Assembly (NCBI RefSeq): GCF_018131075.1
Contig: NZ_JAFCLS010000017.1
Span: 108,820-172,819, forward strand
Origin: Bradyrhizobium sp. JYMT SZCCT0428
GTDB lineage: Bacteria > Pseudomonadota > Alphaproteobacteria > Rhizobiales > Xanthobacteraceae
Direction of reading: 5' to 3'
DNA: 64,000 nt
Below, piece by piece: positions 27,928 through 36,287 of this stretch; position 1 is the first letter of the stretch, and each line of letters opens with the position of its first letter. The position numbers were made by a program, and so were the translations under genes. The notes under the pieces were generated by a model. The model saw nothing but the letters and a program-made list of their open reading frames with translations, searched no databases and was not told the origin of the DNA.

Positions 27928-28719
27928 TTATTTCAGCGGCTCGGCGTCCAGGCGGATGATGTCTGCGGGCCCGCCCGGCTGCGCCGGATAGCGTTGTAGC
28001 ACGAGCGGGTCATGGCCGGGCACGATGTGCGCCAGCGACGACGCCTGCCGACGCATCGCCTCATAGCCTTCGAGCGTCTCGCTGACGTCGACCACGACCG
28101 GAAACGGCCGGTACTGTTCGAAATTCGCATAATAGTGCGAAGCGTCCGAGGCGAGCACCACCCATCCGCGACGCGTCCGGACGCGCACGAACTGCAAACC
28201 GCGCGAATGACCGCCGACCAGATGCACGGTGACACCGTCGGCGATCTCGCTCGCGCCATTGTGGAACCTGACGCGGCCCTGGAAAAGTTTGCGCACCATC
28301 GCGGTGACGTCGTCAGCCTCAAACGGGTGCCGCAGACTGGAATGGCACATGCACCGGCCAGTGCAGTACTCCATTTCGCGATCCTGGATGTGATAGCGCG
28401 CGTTCGGAAAGATCTCGTGATTCCCGGCGTGGTCGTAGTGCATATGGGTCAGGACGACGTCCTTGACGCCGGCAAGATCGACGCCGGCAGTTTTCAGACC
28501 TTCCGCAACCGGGCGCGTTATCTTGCGCGCGCGGCGCCTGGCCATGTCAGCATCGAAGCCGGTATCGACGATGATGGTCTGGCCGTCGCCCTTCAGCACC
28601 CAGACGAAGAAATCCATCGGCATCGGCCCGTCATGCGCATCGCTGCCGAGGAAATTTTCGGATGTGCGCCGGTCGGCATTATGGGCGTAACGAACCGCGA
28701 GAATCTCGTATTCCGACAT
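27928..28719 (-). CDS. MBL-fold metallohydrolase, N-acyl homoserine lactonase-like
   Basis: This 263-residue protein has the full zinc set of the metallo-beta-lactamase fold: HMHYDHAG near residue 90, GGHSRG, SDASHYYANF and a final VPGHDPLVL. The layout and the HxHxDHAG motif match the AttM/AiiB-like lactonase branch. In a carboxylate catabolic operon it might open a lactone intermediate; quorum quenching is an equal family-based option. It lies 9 bases after the epimerase gene and 15 before PrpF. Confidence 0.85.
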   Translation of the reverse strand: MSEYEILAVRYAHNADRRTSENFLGSDAHDGPMPMDFFVWVLKGDGQTIIVDTGFDADMARRRARKITRPVAEGLKTAGVDLAGVKDVVLTHMHYDHAGNHEIFPNARYHIQDREMEYCTGRCMCHSSLRHPFEADDVTAMVRKLFQGRVRFHNGASEIADGVTVHLVGGHSRGLQFVRVRTRRGWVVLASDASHYYANFEQYRPFPVVVDVSETLEGYEAMRRQASSLAHIVPGHDPLVLQRYPAQPGGPADIIRLDAEPLK

Positions 28720-28728
28720 GCGCTCCCC

Positions 28729-29721
28729 TCAGCTTGCTGGCATGTCCTGCGCCTTGCGCCATTCCAGCAGCCGGCGGATGCCTTCCTCGATGGAAACCTC
28801 AGGCTTCCAGCCCAGCATCCTCTCGGCTTTGGCGATGCTGAAATCGAGCTGCTTGGTGACGCTCGATCGCACGCTCGAAGTAGCCGATTTGTAGACGGGC
28901 TTGAGATCGCTGCCGGTGAACTTCAGCAACAACGCCACCACCCGGTTGAGATCGGTCGCGACACCCGATGCAACCGTGAAGCTTTCAGCGGTCACGTCGG
29001 ACGCCATCGCCATCACGTTGGCGCGGGCGACGTCGGCGACATGAACATAGTCGTGCACCTCGCTGCCGTCGTCGGGTATCACCGGCGGCTCGCCGCGCAT
29101 GATGCGGTCGTAGTTTTCCATGATGTAGAGCGCGTTGACGCCGCGATAGTGCTGGCGTTCGCCGTAAACCGTTGCGTATCGCAACGCGACCCCCTGGATG
29201 CCGTGCTTGGCGCTGTAGAGACGGCAGAGATTTTCGCCGATCAGCTTGGTGCACGCGTACAGCGCCGTCGCGGGCTGGAAGGTGCCGAGCTGCGCCGGGG
29301 CTGACTCGTCGATCAGGCCCGGTGCCGGATCGCCGTACACGGCGATCGAGGACGAAAACACCACCTTCTTGACGTTGCGATAGCGGCACGCCTCGAAGAT
29401 GTTGACTTGCCCCTCGACATTGACGGCAAGCCCAAGGCTCGGATTCTGGCTGAGCGGCAGCGTCAGAAAGCCGGCGATCGCGAACACGCCGTCGCAGCCT
29501 TCGAAGGCGTCATAGAGTTCGTTGATGCGCAGGATATCGCCACGCACGAGCTTTACTCTTGGGTCTCCCAATAGCGACCGGACCGTATCGGGACTGCCCA
29601 GCGCGTAGTTGTCGAGCAGTACGACTTCCCGCGCCCCCTGACTCAGCAATTGTTCCGCGACATGCGATCCGATCAGGCTGGCGCCGCCGGTCACGACAAA
29701 TTTTCCCTGGGCGATCTTCAT
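28729..29721 (-). CDS. NAD-dependent epimerase/dehydratase family protein
   Basis: An extended short-chain dehydrogenase of 330 residues has the motif VTGGASLIGSHVAEQLL at the N-terminus, VVFSSSIAVYGDP, and the active-site YACTK. Members act mostly on nucleotide sugars, but some catabolic ones oxidise hydroxy-acids or lactones. As the first gene of the epimerase-lactonase-PrpF operon it may produce a lactone that its neighbour opens. The upstream region holds the palindromes at 29864-29960. Confidence 0.87.
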   Translation of the reverse strand: MKIAQGKFVVTGGASLIGSHVAEQLLSQGAREVVLLDNYALGSPDTVRSLLGDPRVKLVRGDILRINELYDAFEGCDGVFAIAGFLTLPLSQNPSLGLAVNVEGQVNIFEACRYRNVKKVVFSSSIAVYGDPAPGLIDESAPAQLGTFQPATALYACTKLIGENLCRLYSAKHGIQGVALRYATVYGERQHYRGVNALYIMENYDRIMRGEPPVIPDDGSEVHDYVHVADVARANVMAMASDVTAESFTVASGVATDLNRVVALLLKFTGSDLKPVYKSATSSVRSSVTKQLDFSIAKAERMLGWKPEVSIEEGIRRLLEWRKAQDMPAS

Positions 29722-29863
29722 GGACGCTCACACATCGCGGCAAACTGCACAGGCTGTCTCAAGTCTCGCTCCCGTTGATGATCTGTTGAACCGATGCAGG
29801 CCGGGGCCGCTAGCATCGCGGCGGTGGCCGGCCGAATTGCACGGACGCTACCGCCCTCGCCCC

Positions 29864-29960
29864 AAACTGTCTACAGTTTTCATCATGCGGCTTTGGTGCA
29901 CGCCGTTGCACCGCCTGCGGGGCTGCGCCGTCGCCTTGGCACCGGCGCCTCTGTATAGAG
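29864..29960. promoter_or_regulatory. Two palindromes in the divergent epimerase / dehydrogenase control region
   Basis: AAACTGTCTACAGTTT (29864-29879) has perfect 7-base arms around CT and shares the AACTGT-N2-ACAGTT form with 24675-24688. CTCTGTATAGAG (29949-29960) is a second near-perfect palindrome. The 306-base region between the divergent starts at 29721 and 30028 holds nothing else recognisable. A GntR/FCD operator is the likely meaning. Confidence 0.55.
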
Positions 29961-30027
29961 TCGAGCGATGAGTCTGCTTCAGCGATAGCTCGGCACGACC
30001 TCGCAACAAAAGAATCGGGAGAACGAC

Positions 30028-30909
30028 ATGTCTGAGAAGGTCGCGGTCATCGGAATGGGACAGATGGGATCGGGGATGGCGGGACGACTGAGGGAGTCCA
30101 ACCTCGACGTCGTCGGCTATGACGTCAACGCCGATCAGCGCGCGCGCCTCACGAAGGACGGCTTTCGGATGGCATCGAGCATTGCGGAGGCCCTCTCGGG
30201 CCGCGGAATCGTGCTGACCAGCCTGCCCGATCCGAAAGCGGTGACGGAAGCATGGCTCGGCGCCGACGGCATCGTCGCCCATGCGGCCAAGGGCACCCTT
30301 TGCATCGAACTGAGCACCATCGATCCGCAAACGATGCGGCAGGCCGCCGAAGCAGCGGCCGCCAAAGGAATCGCCGTGGTCGATTGTCCGGTCAGCGGCA
30401 GCCCGAACGAGGCGCGCGCCGGCAAGCTGATCCTGATCGCCGGCGGCGAGCGAGCCGATGTGACCCGGGCCGAACCGATCCTCAAGCTGCTCGGCAACGA
30501 ATGGAAGTACACCGGCCCGGTCGGAACCGCGAAAGTCGTCAAGATCGTCAACAACATGATGTCGATGGGCAATGTCCTGGTCGCGGCGGAAGCCTTTGCG
30601 CTCGGCGTGGCCGCAGGCGTCGAACCGGACAAGCTTTATGACGTTCTGTCGGTCAGCGGCGGGCGCTCGCATCACTTCACCAAGCGCTTTCCGAACGCGA
30701 TCAAGGGAGATTTCTCGCCGGGATTCAAGATGGAGTTGGGCGAGAAGGACCTCGCACTTGCGGTCGAACTCGGGCGAATGACCCGGATGCCGACGCCGTC
30801 GGCTTCCGCAACGCGCGAACTTTATGCCCTTGCACTGGCCGAGGGCTTTCGCGGCCAGGATATCGTGGCGCTGCTGAAGATGTACCAGAACTGGGCCAAG
30901 CCGGCCTGA
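30028..30909 (+). CDS. NAD(P)-dependent oxidoreductase, 3-hydroxyisobutyrate dehydrogenase family
   Basis: The 293-residue beta-hydroxyacid dehydrogenase begins KVAVIGMGQMGSGMAGRL (GxGxMG nucleotide site). It has the substrate loop CPVSGSPNEARAGKL and the catalytic lysine in GTAKVVKIVNNMMSMGN. Family members interconvert beta-hydroxy acids and semialdehydes, for example tartronate semialdehyde or 3-hydroxyisobutyrate. It is transcribed alone on the + strand, convergent with PrpD 26 bases away and divergent from the epimerase operon, so it may share the palindromic control region. Confidence 0.9.
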   Translation: MSEKVAVIGMGQMGSGMAGRLRESNLDVVGYDVNADQRARLTKDGFRMASSIAEALSGRGIVLTSLPDPKAVTEAWLGADGIVAHAAKGTLCIELSTIDPQTMRQAAEAAAAKGIAVVDCPVSGSPNEARAGKLILIAGGERADVTRAEPILKLLGNEWKYTGPVGTAKVVKIVNNMMSMGNVLVAAEAFALGVAAGVEPDKLYDVLSVSGGRSHHFTKRFPNAIKGDFSPGFKMELGEKDLALAVELGRMTRMPTPSASATRELYALALAEGFRGQDIVALLKMYQNWAKPA

Positions 30910-30935
30910 TATCGTCAGGTCGTTGCAAGCCTCGC

Positions 30936-32444
30936 TCAGGGCACCCAGGTCGTCTCCTGAGCCTCATGAGCACCTCGCGGCGCGAAGACGACCTTCTTCG
31001 CCGGCGCCTTGTGCAGTTCACTGACTTCCAGCAGCCGCGTGACCTGCGCGATCTCGGTGACTTTTTCGAAGGTTTCAAGCCGCTCGAACAGCGGCGCGAT
31101 ATTCTCGCGTGGAAGGCTGCGGGCGGCGCAGTCGTTGAACTTGTCCCACAATTCGCTGCTAGTCATCGGATTGTCACCGCCGCGACCGACCAGATTGTCG
31201 ACGCGCCGCGACAGGCGGGTGCCGTCCTTGAGCGTCACGATGACTTCCGTGCCCCATTGTTCGTCGCCATCGTCGGCCATATCAGGGTGCGGGCTTGCGG
31301 TCGTGAGATCCAGAAGCCGTGTGATCTCGGGATCGAAATGCGCGTCGCCCTCGAAATCCTTCAGCCGAAGCACGCCATAGCGCAGCGCCCGTGCGACGAC
31401 ATACTGGACGCTGAACTTGGCTTGCAGCGACGTCTGCGGATGCGGATTGTCGGTATGGCGCAGGCGCCGGCCATGCGGCAGCACTTCGATGCGGCTGATG
31501 TCCGCGGCTTTGACCTTGTCCTCGCGCCGCAGCTGGAGCGCCATGGCAATGGCGGGATGCGTGCTGCCGCAACAAGGGAATTGCTTGAGCGCGATCGATT
31601 TCGCCTCGATCTCCCACGGCGCGCCCCAGTTCTCAAAGAGCTTATCGGGGTCGAACGTGCCGGGCCCGTTGAAGACGTTGAGGAAGCCTTGTTGATGCTC
31701 GAACACGTCGGCAGCGGCGTCAAATCCGCCCTCGGCCAGCAAGGCCGCAAGCAGGCCGTTGCGGCAGCACTGACCGATGTGGAGCGGCTTGGTCATGGTG
31801 CCGAAATTGGCCTTGAGGCCGCTTGCCAGCGAGGCCGCAATGCACAGCGCCATCGTCGTCCTGGCGTGATCGAGCTTCATGAGGTGGCATGCGGCCGCCG
31901 CGGCGCCAAAAATGCCGAGCGTCGCCGTCGGATGCCAGCCCTTGTCGTAGTGATGAAAATTGACGGCCCGCGCCAGCCTGATCTCGACCTCGACGCCGAT
32001 CACGTAGGCGACGATGAGGTCTTCGCCGGTTCCGCCGCGCTCCTCTGCCAGCGCAAACAGCGTCGATACCAGCGGCACCGAATGATGGCCGCCCATGATG
32101 CCGCTGAAATCGTCGAAATCGAGCGCGTGCGACGCCGTACCGTTGATCAGCGCCGCATCGAGCGCGCTGGTGCGCCGGGCTGAGCCGAATATCAGCGCGG
32201 GCCCGGGCGCCGTCGCGACGCCCGGAGTCTTGAGAAGAATCTGCGTGCAGGGTTCCGGATAGCCGGCAAGCGTCACGCCGATCGCATCGAGGATGCAGGC
32301 TCTTGCCGAAGCGACCGCTGCCTTCGTGAGCTGACGCTTCTCGAAGGCCAATACCCGTTGGGCCAGATGCTGGAGCAGCGTTGTTCCGGACGAAGCGTCC
32401 TCAGCCGAACTTGCCTTCGACGATGCAACAGACGACTCACTCAT
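30936..32444 (-). CDS. MmgE/PrpD family protein (2-methylcitrate dehydratase-like)
   Basis: This protein of 502 residues matches the PrpD fold. VASARACILDAIGVTLAG, DAALINGTASHALDFDDFSG and GYHPTATLG-like KGWHPTATLGIFGAAAAACHLM are all family landmarks, as is KQFPCCGSTHPAIAMALQL. The family includes 2-methylcitrate dehydratase and cis-aconitate decarboxylase. It follows the TcuA-like gene by 21 bases, so the flavoprotein product is probably its substrate or precursor. The exact reaction cannot be decided. Confidence 0.88.
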   Translation of the reverse strand: MSESSVASSKASSAEDASSGTTLLQHLAQRVLAFEKRQLTKAAVASARACILDAIGVTLAGYPEPCTQILLKTPGVATAPGPALIFGSARRTSALDAALINGTASHALDFDDFSGIMGGHHSVPLVSTLFALAEERGGTGEDLIVAYVIGVEVEIRLARAVNFHHYDKGWHPTATLGIFGAAAAACHLMKLDHARTTMALCIAASLASGLKANFGTMTKPLHIGQCCRNGLLAALLAEGGFDAAADVFEHQQGFLNVFNGPGTFDPDKLFENWGAPWEIEAKSIALKQFPCCGSTHPAIAMALQLRREDKVKAADISRIEVLPHGRRLRHTDNPHPQTSLQAKFSVQYVVARALRYGVLRLKDFEGDAHFDPEITRLLDLTTASPHPDMADDGDEQWGTEVIVTLKDGTRLSRRVDNLVGRGGDNPMTSSELWDKFNDCAARSLPRENIAPLFERLETFEKVTEIAQVTRLLEVSELHKAPAKKVVFAPRGAHEAQETTWVP

Positions 32445-32465
32445 GTCGGCTCTCCCGTGACGGCT

Positions 32466-33950
32466 TCAGTCCGCCGCTGCCGCGCTGCGCCCTGCAATCC
32501 GCCCGAACGTCGCGCCGGATACGAGGCCGGTGCCCGCCGGATAATTGTCGTAGAACAGGCCGCCGACCATTTCGCCGCAGCAGAACAGGCCCTTGATCGG
32601 CCGCCAGTCGGTGCCGATCACCTGCGCCGTCTCATTCACCTTCAATCCGCCGAAGGTGAAGGTGATGCCGCCGGTGGCACTGTAGGCGTAGAACGGCGGT
32701 TTTGCGATCCGAAGCGCCCAGTTGGTTTTCTCGAGCGCCAGCCCCTTGCTGGACAGGCCGTCCTTCTTGGTCGGGTCGAAGCCGTCGTCCATCTCGCGAG
32801 CGCAGGCATTGTATTCGTCGAGCGTCTTCAGTGCCTGATCCCTGTCGTCGAAGTCGAGTTTTTCAATGAGATCTTCCAGCGTGTTGGCGGTGATCGGCTT
32901 GCTGGTCTGGTAGCGCGGCTCGAGAAGGTGGACGACCCTGGAGTCAAAGATCTGCCAGGCTTTGGCGCCGGGTTCGGCGAGGATCGCCCGGCCGAACTTG
33001 GCGTAGGTAAAGAGCGCACCGTCTTCGCCTTCGTCGACGAAGCGCCGGCCCTTGCGGTTTAGCATGACGCCATAGACATAGCTCAGCCGGTTGCTGCGAT
33101 CGGTGAGTTCGCGTGGTGCAAACTCGCCCCAATCCGCGCTGATCGGCGTGGCGTGGCAGCCACTCCATTGCCCCCACGGCATCGCGCCGATGTTCATCGC
33201 CATCCGCAAACCATCGCCCTGGTTGTGCGGCGTGCCCCGCACTTTCGCCGCACCGACGAGCGGACCAATGTGCTGGGTGCGCATCTGTACGTTGGCTTCG
33301 AATCCGCCGCATCCGAGGATCACCGACCTGGCATTGAGGACCGAGACGCCGTCGTCGTCACGCACCTTGACGCCGTTGATCCTGCCATCGTCGCCCACCA
33401 GTAGCTCGGTCGCCGCAGTTCCATAGCGAATTTCGATGCCGAGCCGCTCGGCGGTCGAGAACCAGCTCCGCGACAGGCCGACGCCTTCGTGTTCGGCGCG
33501 CACGACCAGGCCGCGCGCCCACACCATGACGTTGTCCTTCTTGACCGCGGAAAGCGTGATCGCCGGCTCCATCTTGATGCCGCCGACCTTCTTCATCCAT
33601 TTCACGGTGTCGAACGAGTTGTGGACGAGCAGCTTCGACAGCACCGGATCGGTGCGCCCGCTGGTGACGCGCATCAGGTCGCCGTGAAAATCCTCCTTCG
33701 AGTACGGCGATACGCCGTCATAGAAATTCTCGTATTCATCCTCGACGTCGGGGAGCAGTTCGCCGATTTCCCGGGGATCGTCGAAGGCAAAGCGCAGCAC
33801 GCCACCGCTCCAATGCGTGTTGCCGCCGCGCATTTCCCGCGGCGCCTTCTCGATCACAACGACGCGCTCGGCACCATTCTCCTTGGCGGACACCGCGGCA
33901 GCCAGAGCGGCGTTGCCCGCACCAACGACGATGACGTCATACTTGCTCAT
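32466..33950 (-). CDS. FAD-dependent flavoprotein, tricarballylate dehydrogenase (TcuA)-like
   Basis: The 494-residue flavoprotein has the fumarate-reductase/succinate-dehydrogenase fold. YDVIVVGAGNAALAAAVSAKENGA is the dinucleotide motif and KAPREMRGGNTHWSGGVLRFAF contains the loop I associate with TcuA. The C-terminus (NYPAGTGLVSGATFGRIAGRSAA) is typical. TcuA oxidises tricarballylate to cis-aconitate; related proteins act on steroids or other acids. Neighbouring PrpD- and PrpF-like genes fit a polycarboxylate. No TcuB partner (iron-sulfur/haem membrane protein) lies in the cluster, which weakens the exact assignment. Confidence 0.75.
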   Translation of the reverse strand: MSKYDVIVVGAGNAALAAAVSAKENGAERVVVIEKAPREMRGGNTHWSGGVLRFAFDDPREIGELLPDVEDEYENFYDGVSPYSKEDFHGDLMRVTSGRTDPVLSKLLVHNSFDTVKWMKKVGGIKMEPAITLSAVKKDNVMVWARGLVVRAEHEGVGLSRSWFSTAERLGIEIRYGTAATELLVGDDGRINGVKVRDDDGVSVLNARSVILGCGGFEANVQMRTQHIGPLVGAAKVRGTPHNQGDGLRMAMNIGAMPWGQWSGCHATPISADWGEFAPRELTDRSNRLSYVYGVMLNRKGRRFVDEGEDGALFTYAKFGRAILAEPGAKAWQIFDSRVVHLLEPRYQTSKPITANTLEDLIEKLDFDDRDQALKTLDEYNACAREMDDGFDPTKKDGLSSKGLALEKTNWALRIAKPPFYAYSATGGITFTFGGLKVNETAQVIGTDWRPIKGLFCCGEMVGGLFYDNYPAGTGLVSGATFGRIAGRSAAAAD

Positions 33951-34030
33951 TACTCAACTCCTGTGGGATTGACCTGGTGTGGATCGCAGCAAGGCGGCGA
34001 TTGCCGTGCGCCTTCGCGTCTTGTTCGGCA

Positions 34031-34753
34031 TTATTCTTTGTTGGGCATTTCTTTCCGGCTATCGATCCGATGTTGCGATCCGGCGCGGGCGGCCTCGGCC
34101 ATCGCGCTGAGGCGCAGTTCGTAGCCGCGGCGGACGTGACGGCGGGCCAGTTCTTCGGCGGCAGCCTCGTCGCGCCGCGCGATGGCGGCAACGATCGCCT
34201 GGTGCTCTCCCAGTGCTTCCGCGATGCGGCCAGGTGCCGCGAAGGTGGTGCGGCCCAGCAATACGACAGAGTCATGCAGGTCCTGCAGACTCTTGATCAG
34301 GAACCGATTGTGAGCGGCGCGGTAGATTTGCTCGTGGAAGAGCGTGTTTTCCCGGGCGTGTAGTTTCGGGTCATCAGGCAATTGACGATGCGAATCCAGC
34401 ATCGCCTGCAGCATGTGGATTTCGGTCGCGTCGGCAAAGCGTGCAGCCAGTGCCGCGGCAGTACCTTCAAGCCGCTCACGCACATCGTAGAGTTCGGCCA
34501 CCGCGCGCAAATCGTGTTGCGCGACCGACAGCCCGCCGCCCGGCGCATGAACCAGCATGCCGTCGGATTGCAGGCGGCGCATCGCCTCGCGAATGGGTGT
34601 GCGGCTGACCTTGAGCCAGGCGCACAACTCCAGTTCGAGAACACGTTGGCCGGCTTCGAGTTGGCCTTCCTGGATCGCATTGCGGATGGCCCGATAGGCA
34701 TGCTCGGCGAGCCCGCCGGCGGCCCGCGATGACGCGGGGCCCGGAAAGATCAC
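34031..34753 (-). CDS. GntR family regulator, FCD subfamily
   Basis: A second FCD regulator, 240 residues. The winged helix reads YRAIRNAIQEGQLEAGQRVLELELCAWLKVSRTPIREAMRRLQSDGMLVHAPGGG. The FCD domain includes ENTLFHEQIYRAAHNRFL and GEHQAIVAAIARRDEAAAEELARRHVRRG, with its metal histidines. It heads the TcuA-PrpD operon (80-base gap to the flavoprotein gene). The TGTATACA site at 34832-34839 lies 79 bases before the start and is a good autoregulatory operator candidate. Confidence 0.9.
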   Translation of the reverse strand: MIFPGPASSRAAGGLAEHAYRAIRNAIQEGQLEAGQRVLELELCAWLKVSRTPIREAMRRLQSDGMLVHAPGGGLSVAQHDLRAVAELYDVRERLEGTAAALAARFADATEIHMLQAMLDSHRQLPDDPKLHARENTLFHEQIYRAAHNRFLIKSLQDLHDSVVLLGRTTFAAPGRIAEALGEHQAIVAAIARRDEAAAEELARRHVRRGYELRLSAMAEAARAGSQHRIDSRKEMPNKE

Positions 34754-35447
34754 AAGCGTGTCGTCCTCAGCAGTGTTGGAAATCGCGACCTCCCAGCAAG
34801 CCAGATCGGGGCTTTCCGCTACGTATAACTATGTATACAAAGATATGCAAAGAGAATCTTCGAGGTGAAATGCCCGCGGTTCAACCGGGGCTAGCCCGCG
34901 GAGCGCGGTATTTTGGGCTTTGGCCCGCACGGGCGGCCAAGTCCGCAACACCGCCGGGCGGGCCGACATAACCGCCGATGCAAGTCCACGGTGTCGCTGA
35001 CCCCCTGCCATTCCCGGGCCTGCTGTCGGCATGGCCGGCGGATGAACCGGTCTCGCTGGATCGGTGTTATTGTTGCGGGCGCGGTGGTCTTGCCGTTGCG
35101 ACGGCTGGCGCCAGAGCCCCGACGGCGGCGCCAGCCAAATCGAAGCTCCATGCGGCCCGACGGCGGGCACCGGCCAGGGATTCAGCACCGGCGTTGCCAG
35201 CGTTGCGCGCGTGAACGGCATGGCGATGCACGTGATGGATCGAGCTGATGTGGAATCCGCCGAACCACGCCCGCTCCCGGCGGCTGCGGGTTCTGCTCGC
35301 TGGCGGCAAAGCGCGGACTTCTCACGCGGTAGGAGCGCAGCGCCTTAAGTCGTGTCGGCGCTTTGTGACGTCCGTCACGGTGAAGCTAACGCGCAAACCT
35401 ATTCTGGCAATCACAGAATAAGGGGACAGGCAATGAACGCCACTCAC
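34754..35447. other. Intergenic stretch of about 700 bases without a recognisable gene
   Basis: The first ~110 bases are AT-richer and hold the control region of the GntR gene. The remainder is GC-rich, with several short open frames on both strands that are rich in arginine, proline and alanine and have no family resemblance or ribosome site. It separates the carboxylate cluster from the peptide-export locus. It may contain a decayed gene, but I could not identify one. Confidence 0.4.
34832..34839. promoter_or_regulatory. TGTATACA operator-like palindrome upstream of the GntR-TcuA-PrpD operon
   Basis: The perfect 8-base palindrome TGTATACA lies in an AT-rich patch 79 bases upstream of the GntR start. 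It has the same core as 26755-26762 and fits the GT-N-AC consensus of GntR operators. Confidence 0.5.
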
Positions 35448-36032
35448 TCACAGGCGTACCTGAATGGAATTGAGGAGATTGGTTGTCGTATCGATGAACT
35501 GCAGTGCCTGCTGCGTTTTACCGAAGGCCAGCGGGAAGCGCGAACAGCGGTCCGACAATTGAACCAATCGTTTTCGTTCCTCGGCAAGAATCGTATTCGT
35601 CTTTTCGATCGCGAATTTGACGACGCCCTTCACCGGGCTGTTTTCGCCGAAGTCGGTGATCTCCTTCTCGATCGTGATGAGATATTCGTAACTCGAAAGT
35701 TCCTCGGAGATCTGAAGCAGCTCCCGCATTGTCGACGTGATGCAATCGGCGTCGCCAGTGGAAATATCGGGTCGCTTGGCGGTCTGAACGAGATCACCCA
35801 TCAAGTTCTGGAATAGCGGCTTTATGGCTTCGACCTTTTTGAAATCGCTTTCGCTGAGGACGCCGCTGCTGGACACGTTCGGCGCCAGCACGAGCATCGT
35901 GACGCCGAGGGCGAGCGGCCGCACCCATTCGCGACGCAGGCGGGTTATGGATCGCCCATTGGGCGCGCAAGCGGGTTTCTTGCCGCCCCCCACCACTCTA
36001 CCAATCATTTTCCAGACGGCGGTTACGCCCAT
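35448..36032 (-). CDS. Secreted or membrane-anchored helical protein, uncharacterised
   Basis: A product of about 194 residues. A basic N-terminal part is followed by a hydrophobic signal-like segment (VRPLALGVTMLVLAPNVSSSG). A mostly helical charged domain comes next (SESDFKKVEAIKPLFQNLMGDLVQTAKRPD, then SSYEYLITIEKEITDFGENSPVKG), with two cysteines (DADCITS and SDRCSRF) that could pair. I do not recognise the family. The start at 36032 has GAGG eight bases upstream; an in-frame TTG at 36059 is the alternative. An opposing open frame (35434-35816) looks like its antisense shadow. It is divergent from the export operon at 36288 and may belong to it. Confidence 0.55.
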   Translation of the reverse strand: MGVTAVWKMIGRVVGGGKKPACAPNGRSITRLRREWVRPLALGVTMLVLAPNVSSSGVLSESDFKKVEAIKPLFQNLMGDLVQTAKRPDISTGDADCITSTMRELLQISEELSSYEYLITIEKEITDFGENSPVKGVVKFAIEKTNTILAEERKRLVQLSDRCSRFPLAFGKTQQALQFIDTTTNLLNSIQVRL

Positions 36033-36163
36033 TGGATCAGCCTCGGACCTGATCGCCAAGCATAGTTCGCGATTGCATGCGCTGCTAGGGCAGAGCGAAG
36101 CTGGCCTGCGTCATTTTTGCACGACGAATGCGCGTTCCGGCGCGGGTGGACAGGCCCGTTTGG

Positions 36164-36191
36164 TTGTTCTGCATCGGCTTTTGTGTATTAT
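36164..36191 (+). promoter_or_regulatory. Possible sigma-70-type promoter for the peptide-export operon
   Basis: TTGTTC (36164-36169) and TATTAT (36186-36191) are separated by 16 bases, about 97 bases before the membrane-fusion gene start at 36288. The match is moderate. The surrounding 255 bases between the divergent genes hold no other feature I can name. Confidence 0.35.
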
Positions 36192-36287
36192 CCGGCCCGA
36201 GAGGAATAGAGCTGTGCGTGATGAGAAAAATCAGCGACTGCTCGCGGCTGGGGAGGCCGTCCCCGGTTTGGTTATGGACCCGGGAAA

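Noticed and set aside
28012..29304. A 430-codon + strand frame across the lactonase-like and epimerase genes
   Set aside because: The minus strand carries two genes with intact catalytic motifs here; the + frame has no recognisable domain.
32466..33950. Calling this gene tcuA with certainty
   Set aside because: The flavoprotein family is broad and no TcuB or TcuC partner is in the cluster, so only a TcuA-like assignment is justified.
35434..35816. A + strand frame beginning MNATHSQAYLNG with a possible ribosome site
   Set aside because: Its Asp/Leu/Arg-heavy composition looks like the antisense of the helical protein on the minus strand, which has a signal segment and better overall protein character.
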